From: Closterium sp. NIES-65
Taxonomy: Eukaryota > Streptophyta > Zygnematophyceae > Desmidiales > Closteriaceae
Assembly: GCA_948144175.1 (NCBI GenBank)
Contig: CANXME010002160.1
Location: 2,737,501-2,801,500 of the forward strand
Direction: 5' to 3'
DNA: 64,000 bases
Shown piece after piece: positions 1 to 11,500 of this stretch. The translations under genes were made by a program, and so were the position numbers. The notes under the pieces are model-generated. The model was not told the DNA's origin. It was given only the letters and a program-made list of their open reading frames with translations, and made no database searches. Within the stretch, counting starts at the first letter, position 1, and each line of letters starts with the position of its first letter.

Positions 1-3000
1 TTCTACCGGCTCTTCCCCTACCGCACTCCGTCGCTCCCCCCCCCGCCCCTCTTCCTGGTCCCAGGTCCCCCCCCGGTAGACCCCCTCCCCCCTCAGGGTC
101 CTGCCCCTTCAGGTGTGTCTCAGGTAGACGCGGTCGAGCCTGTCGAGGTCACTGGTGACTCTGGTGCTGCTGCGGGTGCGGAGCCTCGGGGTGCTGAGAC
201 TGGGGGTGCGGAGACTGGGGGTGCTGAGCCTGGGGGTGCTGAGAATGGGGGTGCTGAGACTGGGGGTGCTGAGCCTGGGGGTACTGAGCCTGGGGGTGCT
301 GCGACTGGGGGTGCTGAGCCTAGGGGTGCTGAGCCTGGGGGTACTGAGCCTGGGGGTGCTGTGACTGGGGGTGCTGAGCCTGGGGGTGCTGAGCCTGGGG
401 GTGCTGTGCCTGGGTGTGCTGAGCCTGGGGGTTCTACGTCTGGGAGTGCTGCGCCTGCTGCTTCTGTTCCTGGTGGTTCTCCAGACCGTTCGTCGCGCCG
501 CGAGCCGCTCTCTCCTCTGGAGCTGCGTGAGTGGTTTGCCCGGCGCTGGAGGCGAGCTGCTGGAGCCGGGGGTACTGCGGGTGCTGGAGGTTCCGTTGCT
601 GCCGAGGGAGCTGGTACCACGGGTCCCGGAGGTGCTCGTACTGAGGGTACTGGAGCTGCCGGGCCCGGGGGTGCCTCTGGAGCTGGAGCTGCTGCGGGTG
701 CTGGCGCTGAGGCTACGACTGTCGGTCCTACTGCGGGTACTTCTGCAGCTGCTGGTGGTGCTGGAGTTGGAGCTGCTCCTGGTGCTGGTGCTGCCTCTGG
801 AGGTGTTGGTGCTGTCCCTGCTGTCTCTGGCGGTGCTGCGCGGCCTCGGCCGTACTTCGTTCCGCTCCTTCAGCAGGTTCTTGGTCTCCCGCCTTCCACT
901 GGTCCTTCTCCTCCCGTAGAGTGTCCGCAGCCTGTCCCGTCACGGTCACAGTTACAGCCCGCCTCTCCTCTGCCTTCTCCTTCTCCCTACGCTGGTCCTA
1001 CTGGAGGTCTTGCTGAGCGTCGTGAGCCTGCGTCCCGCCCTGTGTCGCCAGTCCGAGCTGCTCGCACTAGTGGTCGCCCTTTGCGTCAGCGTCCTCCTCC
1101 TGTCCCTGGCACGCACCAGATGTCTCTGCGTCTGTCCACTGCTCCTCTGCGTGCCCCTTTGCCTTCTCCTCCTCAGTCTTCTCTTCCTACTCTTGCCGAC
1201 CCGGAGTCGGACTCTCACCGTGCTGCCAGTCCTACTGTCACGCGTCTTCTTGCTACTCTTGTCACTGACCCTTCCTTTGAGTCCACTGCTGCGTCTGCCC
1301 TAGTTGCTGAGCTGGTCGACTTTGCTGCTGCGTGTCGTCTGGACTACGCTGCCAGTCTTGTTGCTGAGTCTGCTGAGTCTGCTGAGTCTGCGTCTGCTGC
1401 GTCTGCGTCTGCCTGTCCTCCGTCCGTCGGGGGTGGCTGTGCTCTTGGCACGGACGTCCTTGAGGACAGGCAGGAGGAGTTCCAGTGCTTTGCCGCCGCT
1501 TTGCCCCATCTCGTGTCCATGCTTGTTGCCCCTGAGGGAGACCCGGATGCTCTAGACATCCCGACCCCACGCTCTTACGCAGAGGCGATGGCCGGTCCCT
1601 ACTCCTCTCAGTGGCAGTCAGCCATGGACGCAGAGATGGCTTCCTAGAAGTCCACAGGCACCTACGTTGACGCTGTTCCCCCTCCTGGGGCGAACATTGT
1701 CAGTGGCATGTGGATCTTCAGGGTGAAGCGGCCGCCGGGTTCTCCGCCTGTCTTCAAGGCGCGCTACGTGGCTCGTGGCTTCAGTCAGCGACAGGGAGTT
1801 GACTTCTTTTAGACCTTCTCCCCGACCCCGAAGATGACCACTCTTCGGGTTCTACTGCACGTCGCTGCTCAGGGTGACTACGAGCTACACTCTCTTGACT
1901 TCAGCACTGCTTTCCTGCAGGGCCGCCTGCACGAGGAGATCTGGCTGCGCCGCCCTCCTGGCTTCACTGGGTCGTTCCCTCCTGGTACCCAGTGGAGCCT
2001 CCGGCGGCCAGTCTACGGTCTCCGCCAGGCGCCGCGTGAGTGGCACGACACACTGAGGACTACACTTGCGGCTCTTGGGTTTGCTCCTTCTACTGCTGAC
2101 CCGTCGCTGTTTCTGCGCACCGACACCTCGCTGCCGCCGTTCTACATCCTCGTGTACGTCGACGACTTGGTCTTTGCCACTGCGGACACTGCCGCACTCG
2201 CCCACGTGAAGTCCGAGCTGCAGAAGAGACACACGTGCACAGACCTGGGTGAACTGACAAGCTATCTTGGCTTGCGGATCACCCGGGACAGAGCACGGCG
2301 CACCATTACCCTGACTCAGTCACACATGGTGCAGCAGGTCCTTCAGCGCTTCGGCTTCACGTACTCCTCGCCTCAGTCCACTCCTCTGCCTACGGGACAC
2401 TCGCTCTCAGCTCTGCCTTCGGATGAGTCCGTAGAGTCGAGTGGTCCGTATCCAGAGCTTGTGGGCTGCCTCATGTACCTGATGACTTGCACTCGACCTG
2501 ACCTCGCATACCCTCTCAGCATCTTAGCACGCTATGTTGCTCCCGGCCGTCACCGGAAGGAGCACATGGATGCAGCTAAGAGGGTGTTGCGCTACTTGTG
2601 CAGTACGTCGGGCATGGGGCTAGTGCTTGGAGGGCGTGAGCGGCCTGTGCTCACTGGGCACTCAGACGCTTCTTGGGCTGACGACCAGGCTACTCAGAGG
2701 TCGTCTCAGGGTTACACCTTCAGTCTTGGCTCTGGCTCTGTCTCTTGGCGCTCTACTCGCTCTTCTTCGGTTCTCAGCTCCAGCTGTGAGGCTGAGATCT
2801 ACGCCACGGCCATGGCTGCCCAGGAGCTTCGCTGGCTCACCTACCTGCTGACTGACCTTGGAGAGCGGCCTCGTTCTCCTCCAGTGCTGTACGTCGACAA
2901 CAAGGCAACCATTGCCTTGTGTGAGGAGCACAGACTGGAGCACAGGACGAAGCACATTGCTCTGCGCTACTTCCTTGCTCGAGAGCTGCAGCAGCGTGGT

Positions 3001-3138
3001 CAGCTTCGCCTGCGTTTCGTGGCCACTGAGGCCAACACTGCTGATGTGTTCACCAAGGCACTTCCGCCTCGTGACCATCAGCGCTTTTGCACTCTGCTAG
3101 GCCTTGTGCCCACTGGGCCTCACTTGCTTACCTCTTGA
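1..3138 (+). pseudogene. pol: Copia polyprotein fragment (integrase C-terminus, linker, RT, RNase H) with two in-frame stops
   Basis: One reading frame runs from base 1 to the terminal LLTS-stop at 3138. It encodes the end of integrase, a Gly/Ala/Glu/Pro linker made of GGAEP units (about 175-435), an Ala/Gly/Thr-rich stretch, then RT with the FYILVYVDDL catalytic motif near 2140-2170 and RNase H with a VDNKA motif near 2890-2910. Comparison with the sister copies shows two nonsense changes: a TGG codon read as TAG at 1645-1647 and a CAG codon read as TAG at 1810-1812. Both lie between the linker and the RT core and would prevent full-length Pol. The alternating open frames over the linker, on both strands, are by-products of its 15-bp repeat. 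Confidence 0.88.
175..435 (+). repeat. 15-bp minisatellite encoding (GGAEP)n in the A1 linker
   Basis: Units of the form GGTGCTGAGCCTGGG recur with small substitutions and encode Gly-Gly-Ala-Glu-Pro. The tract separates integrase from RT in every family-A copy that keeps this region and differs in length between copies. Confidence 0.9.
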
Positions 3139-3358
3139 CCTTGCTTGTACTGCTGCATATATATATCCTTGCTCTTGCTTTTTTAGCACTGTTATATATA
3201 TATGCTCTGCTGCATGTGAACTGGCCTTGTGGCCTTGACCTTGTGCTCGGAATTTGTGTGGTATCCTTGAGATCCACCCTGAGCTTGCTTTGCTTTGCTT
3301 TGCTTTGCTTGACTGGTCTTGTGACCCCTTGCTCTCCCCCACTTTGCCTATGGGGGTG
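3139..3358 (+). other. A1 3' UTR and polypurine tract
   Basis: This 220-bp segment carries an AT-rich ATATATA patch, several CTTTG repeats and a conserved stretch ending in the G-rich tract next to the LTR. The same segment follows pol in A2 (8349-8556), A3 (22620-22833), A4 (40714-40926) and A5 (44311-44507), and its end is present in N1 and N2. The CTTTG repeat number varies. Confidence 0.8.
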
Positions 3359-3493
3359 TGTCAGATGATTATATTACTGATGCATATATTTAGGCTGTAG
3401 TGGGGTAGCCCATAGGGGGTACAACCCAATTAGGGTTGGTACTTGTACTTGTTTCATTTCATAGTGCACTCATTCCTCGCCTCTATCTCAACA
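3359..3493 (+). repeat. 3' LTR of A1 (135 bp)
   Basis: It begins TGTCAG directly after the polypurine tract and ends TCAACA at the junction with family-B coding sequence. The core GTAGTGGGGTAG and a GGGTAC block are shared with the LTRs of all other family-A copies. Confidence 0.85.
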
Positions 3494-4714
3494 GAAATCT
3501 TCGTCGAGCTCCCGCACGGCTCCCACGGCGAACCCAACCGAGTCTGTCAACTGCTTAAGTCGCTCTACGGGATCAAGCAGGCACCGCGACTGTGGCAGCA
3601 GTACCTACACGCCCGCCTCATCCGCATCGGTTTCAAACAACTCCCACATGACCAGGGCATGTATCGCCTCACAAAGGGAAGCGACTACGTTCTCCTAATC
3701 GTCTACGTGGATGATCTCCTCTACATTGGGTCAACCGACGGCATCGCCACGTGGTTCGAAGGGGAGCTTCAGAAAGACCTCACGATCACGGTTTCTTCTA
3801 CCGTTACGCAGTACCTCGGGCTCAACATCCGCGAAGAAGAAAACGCAATCTATCTAAGCGCCGAGAAATACGCCGACACGATCGCCAAGCGCTTCTCGCT
3901 CACACCTACCGCTATCGCCACGCCTTACCGCTACACGTCAGGAACCGAAAAGGGACGACCTACTCTACTCAAGCCCGCCGGCATACGCGATTATCAGAAG
4001 AAGCTCGGGTGTCTTCTCTTCGCAGCAGTCACATGCCGACCCGACTTATCCTACTCCGCGAGCCAGCTCGCCACCTATCTCAAGAAGCCTGAAGCAGAGC
4101 ATCTTGCGGAACTCGATCGCGCTCTCCACTACTTCGTCACCACCGCGACGATCGGATTAACTTATCACAAAAACGCAACTACACCGACCAAGCTAATCGG
4201 CTACGTCGACGCCGATCACGCCGGCGACTCCGATAACAGGCGCTCACGCACCGGCTATGTCTACCGCCTCGAGCCTATCGGTCCTATCTCCTGGCAGTCG
4301 AGTAAGCAGGAATTAATCGCACTGTCTTCAGCTGAAGCGGAATGTATCGCACTCTGCTCAGCCACCAAGGAGGGACTTTACCTTCGCAAACTGCTGGAAG
4401 AAGCGAAGTTAGCCGAGTTACCCAGCTTCACCGTGTTCTGCGACAACCAGTCAGCAATTCGCATCGCCAACAAGAACGGCTTCGCAAACAGGACGAAACA
4501 CATCGCCCTGCGCTATTTCTTCGTGAAGGACGAGATCGAGAAGGGGAAACTCGATCTGTCATACTGTCCCACGTCTGAGATGGCAGCCGATTACTTGACC
4601 AAGAAGCTCGGAAAGCAGAAGTTCGAATACTGCATGCTGCTGACTGGACAAGGCCACGTCACCAGCAGCGACACTCCAGAAGCGAAGGGGAGTGTTGGAA
4701 ACAATAAGTCTTAA
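3494..4714 (+). pseudogene. pol: Copia family-B RT/RNase H, 5'-truncated by insertion
   Basis: The frame is open for about 400 codons and stops only at TAA 4712-4714, which lies 20 bp inside the LTR. It carries the RT block LYGIKQAPRLW, the catalytic LLIVYVDDLLYIG near 3696-3733, the Copia signature RRSRTGYVYRLEPIGPISW and an RNase H region with ALSSAEAE and CDNQSA. No stop or frameshift is visible, so this part of the gene looks young, but it lacks Gag, protease, integrase and the RT N-terminus. The ATG at 3443 lies in the A1 LTR and is not the natural start. Confidence 0.85.
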
Positions 4715-5129
4715 AGGCGCTTCTGTCGTGTCAAAACCCAAGACACTAGCGAAGCAGTCCGAATCGAAACATCGAGTCAAACCTCGGAGGTTAGGGTAAC
4801 CGCCTGGAGGTTACGGGAAAGTCAAAGGTCAGCGACCTTTGACTCGACAATTACAGCGCGACAGTTAAGGACACACAACTGACTCGTTACAGAGCAGTTG
4901 CCCGAGTCGCACTGTATCGAATCGCAACAGCAATGCAGTTATCTATCTATTCGTATTCCCTGTACTCTTGTATAAAATCTTGTATTTGCTTGTTTAATTT
5001 AATCCACTTTGCTCTCACACACTAGTGCAAGGTCGGTTCACAAAACTTCATTAAACGCTTCCGCTATTACAAATATCCTACCCAGAGTTATCCTCTGCAA
5101 AGATCCTTAAGGGCTTTCTCAGCCCAACA
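4693..5129 (+). repeat. Family-B 3' LTR (437 bp)
   Basis: It starts TGTTGGAAAC and ends GCCCAACA. It matches the reverse complement of the 445-bp LTRs of B2. It contains a 10-bp stem hairpin at 4820-4844 (AGTCAAAGGT, 5-nt loop, ACCTTTGACT) that is conserved in the B2 LTRs. Confidence 0.85.
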
Positions 5130-6408
5130 GCCACATGCCATTTTCGTGGGGGCGATGAAGCTCGAGGCCGAAACTCACATTCGCGCCTCAGGCAGTGATG
5201 CTAAAACGACCAGCAAAACACCCACATTGACTAATTAAAAAAAAACACTAACACTAAAATATGACATATGTTAAGACCCGGGTATTATGTATTTTTTTCC
5301 TATGAGGAGACCCCCCCCATTTTTTCCCTGTATTTTTAGCTATACCCTAGGGTGTTATGTCCGGGAGAATACGGTATTGAAAGTCACGCACCTGCAATTT
5401 GGGACTTTCAAAGACAGATTCACTCACCAGGGGGAAAACCGAGGGTTGGTTGGGTCTCGCGAAAAAAACGAACCTAGACGAAATTGCGAACTCTCGCCAA
5501 AGCCTGCACCAGAAAAGCTCCCTCTGGTCAACTGAAATGGGGGAACGGGGTATGGGGGAACAGGGCATGGTGAAAGGGGAGCATGCGGTTGTGGGACTCG
5601 GGGATGGTGACGTCAATGTTGGGGATACCGTTCAGCTGAGCGAGGCGCAGCTATTCACGCGCCTGCTGCACATCGAACATTCCCTTATCGGCATTTCAGG
5701 CGCCCGCAGCCCGTAACACTGACGCCCTTAGGCCATTCGCGCGCGCGACTGTTGCCCATCAGACTGACGCGGTAGTGCATTCCCCTCAAATGCCACCCGG
5801 GAGTCTGACGGGCAGCACTTCGCGCGCCCGCTGAGCATTACGCGCGGAATGCTGCCCGTCAGACAGCCGCACTCCGCCCTGCGCGCGCATGCAGCACGTC
5901 ACTGTCTGACGGGCAGCATACCGCGCGCCCGCTGCGCATTTCAAGGAGGCTGCCCGTCAGACAGGCGCATTCCACCATGCGCGCGAAATGCTAACCGTCA
6001 GACAGAGACGGGCAGCATTTCGCTCGCCAGTTTGGTCGACCTTAACCCTATGCGTATGTGTCACTGTCACCCTATAGTATTCATGCAATGCGTACAATAG
6101 CTGAAGAGTTTGGGAATAGCGGAGGTATAGGCGATCCCGCGGCAGGCCCTCCGCGTCAGACCCCAAACTCGTTCGAATGCAGGGGACGACTACTTTTGCT
6201 GGACTAATTTACGTTATTAGCTGTGGACGGCTGCCTGCTCGGAAGGGATGCGGCTGGGTGTTGGCGATACGAGAGTGAGTCGTGTGCTTGGCGTGACGAG
6301 TTTGCGTAGTATTTTGGTAGGGCGTGTCCAGTGTGTGTTGTGTTGCTCTAGGAAGCGCTGAATGAGTGGTCAGTTTATTGATTGGGAGCGGCGGAACACC
6401 ATCACCCT
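5130..6408. other. Non-coding spacer between B1 and B2
   Basis: No convincing gene is visible. The segment holds a cluster of alternating inverted motifs (entry at 5748-6016), and its last five bases, ACCCT (6404-6408), are the left target-site copy of B2. The host sequence resumes at 23089, so this spacer and 23094 onward were contiguous before the insertion. Confidence 0.6.
5748..6016. repeat. Cluster of alternating inverted GTCTGACGGGCAGC motifs
   Basis: The 14-mer GTCTGACGGGCAGC occurs at 5803-5816 and 5904-5917. Its reverse complement occurs at 5851-5864 and 5949-5962. Degenerate copies lie near 5750-5763, 5990-6003 and 6004-6016. Neighbouring copies are opposite in orientation and 45-53 bp apart, with CGCGCG-rich spacers between them. 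Confidence 0.75.
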
Positions 6409-6853
6409 TGTTGGGCTGATGCCCCTTAGGATCTTTGGTAGGGTTAATCTCTGGGTAGAGTGATATAGTAGCGGAAGCGTTTTAATAAAGGGATTCTGAA
6501 CCACCTTGCGCTAGTATGTGAGGGCAAAGTAAGTTGATTGAAGCAAAGAGATACAAGAATATAAAAGAGTACAAGGAATGTGAAGAGATACGGTTGTAAC
6601 TACTTTTACTGTTGCTGTTGCGGTTCGATATAGTGACGACTCGGGCAACTGCTCTGCAGCGAGTCAGTTGTGTGTCCTTGCTGTCGCGCTGTACTTGTCA
6701 GGTCAAAGGTCGCTAACCTTTGACTTTCGAGTAACCTCCAGCGGTTACTTCAACCTCCGAGGGTTGACTCGCCGGTGCTTCGGTATGCTTCGCTTCGCTT
6801 GTGCCTTAGTGTTTCGACACGACAGAGGCGCTTAGGACCGATTGTTTCCAACA
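6409..6853 (-). repeat. B2 3' LTR (445 bp)
   Basis: In plus orientation it runs from TGTTGGGCTG to TTTCCAACA. The coding frame of B2 ends inside it (stop at 6832-6834), as in B1. The conserved hairpin GTCAAAGGT/ACCTTTGAC is present near 6703-6725. Confidence 0.88.
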
Positions 6854-8216
6854 CTCCCCTTCGCTTCTGGAGTGTCGCTGACGTGGCTCTGTCCAGTCAG
6901 CAGCATGCAATATTCGAATTTCTGCTTTCCGAGCTTCTTGGTCAGGTAGTCAGCTGCCATTTCGGACGTGGGGCAGTATGACAGCTCGAGCCTTCCCTTC
7001 TCGATCTCGTCCTTCACGGAGAAGTATCGCAGGGCGATGTGTTTCGTCCTGTTCGCAAAACCGTTCTTGTTGGCGGTGCGAATTGCCGACTGGTTGTCGC
7101 AGAACAGGGTAAAGTTGGGTAACTCGGCTAACTTCGCTTCTTCCAGCAGCTCGCGAAGATAGAGTCCTTCCTTGGTGGCTGAGCAGAGTGCAATATATTC
7201 TGCTTCAGCTGACGAGAGAGCAATTATTTCCTGCTTGCTCGATTGCCAGGAGATAGGCCCGATAGGCTAGAAGCGATAGATATAGCCGGTGCGTGATCGT
7301 CTGTTGTCGGAGTCGCCCGCGTGATCTGCGTCGACGTAACCAATTAGCTTAGGTGGCGTGGTCGCGTTCTTGTGATATGTTAAGCCGATCGTTGGCGTAC
7401 TGACGAGATAGTGTAGAGCACGGTCGAGTTCGGCCATGTGTTTTGCTTCAGGCCTCTTGAGATGAGTGGCGAGCTGGCTTGCGGAGTATGAGAGGTCGGG
7501 GCGGCAGGTAACAGCTGCGAAGAGAAGGCATCCTAGCTTTCTCTGGTAGTCGCGTATCCTGGCGGATTTGAGTAGAGTAGATCCTTCCTCGTGGTTTCCT
7601 GTCGCGTAGCGGTAGGGCGTAGAGATGGTGGTAGGCGTGAGCGCGAAGCGTTTGGCGATGGTGTCGGCGTACTTAGTGGCGTTGAGGTAGATCGCGTCTT
7701 CTTCCTCTCGAATGTTCAAGCCGAGGTACTGTGTGACGGTAGAGGAGACCGTGAGTGTGAGGTCCCTCTGTAACTCCCCTTCGAACCAAGTGGTGATGTC
7801 GTGAACGGAGCCGATGTAGAGTAGGTCGTCTACGTATACGATCAGCAGGATGTAGTTGGTACCCTTCGTGAGTCGGTACATTCCTTGGTCGTGAGGTAGT
7901 TGGCGGAATCCGATGCGAATGAGGCGAGCGTGTAGGAACTGTTGCCACAGCCGCGGGGCTTGTTTGATTCCGTAGAGCGATTTCAGTAGCTGGGAAACCT
8001 GGTTGGGCTCCCTGTTGGTACCGTGTGGGAGCTCGACGAAGATTTCTGCGTCGACGGGTGCGTAGAGGAACGCGTTGGCGACATCGATGTGCCGTAGCTT
8101 CCTTTTCTTCATGGCGGCGATCGCGAGGAGGATTCGAAGTGAGGTATGTCGGTTAACTGGGGCGAATGTCTCGGTGAAGTCCCGTCCGTGCTCCTGATCG
8201 AATCCACGCACAACCC
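6832..8216 (-). pseudogene. pol: B2 RT/RNase H fragment with one nonsense codon
   Basis: The minus-strand frame begins abruptly at the A2 LTR (8217) with RGFDQEHGRDF. It continues through TFAPVNRHTSLRILLAIAA, the RT catalytic ILLIVYVDDLLYIG (about 7830-7870), RRSRTGYIYR, and RNase H up to the stop inside the LTR. A single TAG at 7267-7269 replaces the Glu codon of the LEPIGPISW block; the frame is open again on both sides. It is the close relative of B1. The N-terminal part of RT and the integrase are absent at the junction. Confidence 0.87.
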
Positions 8217-8348
8217 TGTTGAAATGAACGGACAGGAATGATTGAAGTAACAGTGAAATCAGTACAAGTACCTAACCCTAGAATTGTGTACCCCCTATAG
8301 GCTAACCCACTGTAGCCTAAACAAGCACAACATATATAATGTTTGACA
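8217..8348 (-). repeat. A2 3' LTR (132 bp)
   Basis: In minus orientation it starts TGTCAAAC and ends TTTCAACA. It is next to the conserved polypurine tract (8349-8357 in reverse complement). Confidence 0.83.
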
Positions 8349-8556
8349 CACCCCCATAGGCGAAGTGGGGGAGAACTAGGGGTCACAAGACCAGTCAAGT
8401 AAAGCAAAGCAAAGCAAGCTCACGGTGGATCACAAAGTCACCACACATTCCGAGCACAAGTTCAAGGCCACAAGGCCAGTTCACATGCAGGAGTACATAT
8501 ATATATAAGGCTAGACAAGCAAGAGCAGGTATATATATGTAACAGTACAAGCAAGG

Positions 8557-11500
8557 TCAAGAGGTGAGCAAGTGAGGCAAGACAGGTACAAGACCCAGCT
8601 GGGTGCAGAAGCGCTGATGATCACAAGGCGCTAGTGCCTTGGTGAAGACATCAGCAGTGTTGGCCTCAGAGGCCACGTACGCAAGCCGCAACTGACCACG
8701 CTGCTGTAGCTCACGAGCAAGGAAGTAGCGGAGAGCAATGTGCTTTGTTCTGTGCTCCAGTCTCTGCTCTCGACACAAGGCCAGCATGGCCTTGTTGTCT
8801 ACGTACAGGACTGGAGGAGAACGAGGCGGCTCTCCAAGGTCGATCAGCAGATAGGTGAGCCAGCGAAGCTCCTGTGCAGCCATGGCCCCTGCGTAGATCT
8901 CAGCCTCACAACTGGAGCCGAGAACAGAAGACGAGCGAGTAGCCCGCCACGAAACAGAGCCGGAACCAAGGTTGAAGGTGTAACCCTGTGACGACCGCTG
9001 CGTAGCCTGGTCGTCAGCCCAAGAAGCGTCTGCGTGACCAGTGAGGACCACTGGACTCCGCCCTCCAAGCACTAGCCCCATGCCCGACGTACTGCACTAG
9101 TAGCGCAACACCCTCTTCGCTGCAACCATGTGCTCTGGTCGGTGTCTCCCAGGAGCAACATAGCGTGCGAGAATGCTAAGAGGGTATGCAAGGTCAGGTC
9201 GTGTGCAGGTCATCAGGTACATGAGGCAGCCAACAAGCTCTGGGTACGGGCCACTCGACTCTACGGACTCATCTGAAGGCAGAGCTGAGAGCGAGTGGCG
9301 AGTAGGTAGAGGAGTGGCCTGAGGCGAGGAGAACGTGAAGCCGAAGCGCTGAAGGACCTGCTGCACCATGTGTGACTGAGTCAGGGTGATGGTGCGGCGT
9401 GCTCTGTCCCGGGTGATCTGCAAGCCAAGGTAGCTGCGCAGTTCACCCAGGTCTGTGCACGTGTGTCTCTTCTGCAGCTCGGACTTCACGTAGGCGAGTC
9501 CAGCAGTGTCAGCTGTGGCAAAGACCAAGTCGTCGACGTACACGAGGATGTAGAACGGCAGCAGAGAAGTGTCGGTGCGTAGAAACAGCGACGGGTCGGC
9601 AGTAGAGGGAGCAAACCCAAGAGCCGCAAGCGTAGTCCTCAGTGTGTCGTGCCACTCACGCGGTGCCTGGCGGAGACCGTAGACTGGCCGCCGAAGGCTC
9701 CACTGGGTGCAAGGAGGAAAAGTCCCAGTGAAGCCAAGTGGGCGGCGCAGCCAGATCTCCTCGTGCAGGCTGCCCTGCAGGAAGGCAGTGCTGAAGTCAA
9801 GAGAGTGTAGCTCGTAGTCACGGTGAGCAGCTACGTGCAGTAGTACCCGAAGAGTGGTCATCTTTGGGGTGGGAGAGAAGGTCTGAAAGTAGTCAACTCC
9901 CTGCCGCTGACTGAAGCCACGAGCCACGTAACGCGCCTTGAAGACAGGCGGAGAACCCGGCGGCCGCTTCACCCTAGAAATCCACATGCCACTGACGATG
10001 TTCGCCCCAGGAGGGGGGACAGCGTCAACGTAGGTGCCTGTGGACTTCCAGGAAGCCATCTCTGCATCCATAGGTGCCTGCCACTGCGAAGAGTAGGGAC
10101 CCTCTATCGCTTCCGCGTAAGAGCGCGGAGTCGGGATGTCAAGTGCATCCGGGTCTCCCTCAAGGGTAAGCAGTACGGACACGAGATGAGGTGAAGCAGC
10201 GGCCAAGCACTGGAACTCCTCCTGCCTGTCCTCAAGGACGTCCGTGCCAAGGGCACACTCACCCTCGACGGACGGAGGACAGACAGACTCAGACTCAGCG
10301 ACAAGACTAGCAGCGTAGTCTAGACGACAGCGAGCAGCAAAGTCGACGAGCTCAGCAACTAGGGCAGACGCAGCAGTGGACTCAAAAGAAGGGTCAGTGA
10401 CGACAGTAGCAAGGAGACGCGTGACAGTAGGACTGGCAGCACGAAGAGAATCCGACTCCGGGTCGGCAAGAGCAGGAAGAGAGGATTCAGGAGGAGAAGG
10501 CAAAGCGGCACACAGAGGAGCAGTGGACGGACGTAGAGACATCCGGTGCGTGCCAGGGACAGGAGGAGGACGCTGACGCGAACCGCAACCACTAGTGCGA
10601 GCAGTACGAACAGGCGACGCAGGGCGAGACGCAGGCTCACGACGCTCAGCAAGACCTCCAGTAGGACCAGTGTAGGTAGAAGGAGCAGGCAGTGGGGAGG
10701 CGGGCTGTAACTATAACCGTGACTGGACAGGCTGTGGACACTCTAAGGGAGGAGGAGGACCGAGAGAAGGCGGGAGACCAAGAACCTGCTCAAGGAGCGG
10801 AACGAAGTACGGCCGCTGCCGTGCAGCGACTCCAGAACCAGCAGAGACACCAGCGCCAGGGTGCTCCGCACCAGCAGCAGCTCCAACGCCCGACTCCACA
10901 GCACCAGCAGCAGCACCAGCTCCAGGGTCCTTAGCACCAGCAGCAGCTCCAACGCCCGGGTCCTCAGTACCTGCAGCAGCTCCAACGCCCGGGTCCTCAG
11001 CACCAGCAGCAGCACCAGCGCCCGGGTCCACAGCACCAGCCGTAGCTCCAACGCCCGGATCCGCAACACCAGAAACAACTTCTACCTCTGGGGCCGCAGC
11101 ACCAGCAGAACCAGTAGAGTCTCCAGCACCACCAGCAGCAGCGGGGTCCGCGACACCAAGCGCGCCACTCCGAAGAGTGCAGCGCCGCTCGTACCACTCA
11201 CGGATCCGCTCACGGGAGGGGAGCTCCCGGCTAGGAGGAGAAGCACTAGCACCAGTCCCAGTAGTACGCCTGGCTCCAGAGGTACCTCTCCTGAGGCTGC
11301 AGTACTGGAAGTACCACTCACGCAGCTGCTCCGAGGAGAGGGCTCCGCCAGGTGTAGGACCCTCAGGCTTAGGACCTCCAGACTCAGAACCCCCAGACTC
11401 CGGACTCTGCGGCTCAGCACCCCCAGGCTCAGTACTCCCAGGCTCAGCACCCCCAGGCTCCACACCCCAAGGCTCAGCACCCCCAGGCTCCGCACCCCCA

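Larger units (their letters stand above)
1..3493 (+). mobile_element. Copia family-A retrotransposon A1, 5'-truncated by the window edge
   Basis: This is the 3' part of a Ty1/Copia element: end of integrase, GGAEP linker, reverse transcriptase, RNase H, a 3' UTR, a G-rich polypurine tract (TGGGGGTG, 3351-3358) and a 135-bp 3' LTR. It ends abruptly against family-B pol sequence at 3494, so A1 was inserted into B1. The other LTR and the left target-site copy lie outside the window. Confidence 0.9.
3494..5129 (+). mobile_element. Copia family-B fragment B1 (3' half with LTR)
   Basis: This is the 3' half of a second Copia lineage, with distinct codon usage and a much longer LTR. It starts in mid-RT where A1 was inserted and ends at the LTR terminus AGCCCAACA. 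The 5' half would lie beyond the left window edge on the far side of A1. Confidence 0.85.

Noticed and set aside
155-919. LGVLSLGVL-type leucine-rich ORFs over the linker repeats (also at 11082-11645, 19417-20817, 46694-47524)
   Set aside because: They are +1 frame shadows of the GGAEP minisatellite; the real Pol frame is continuous across it.
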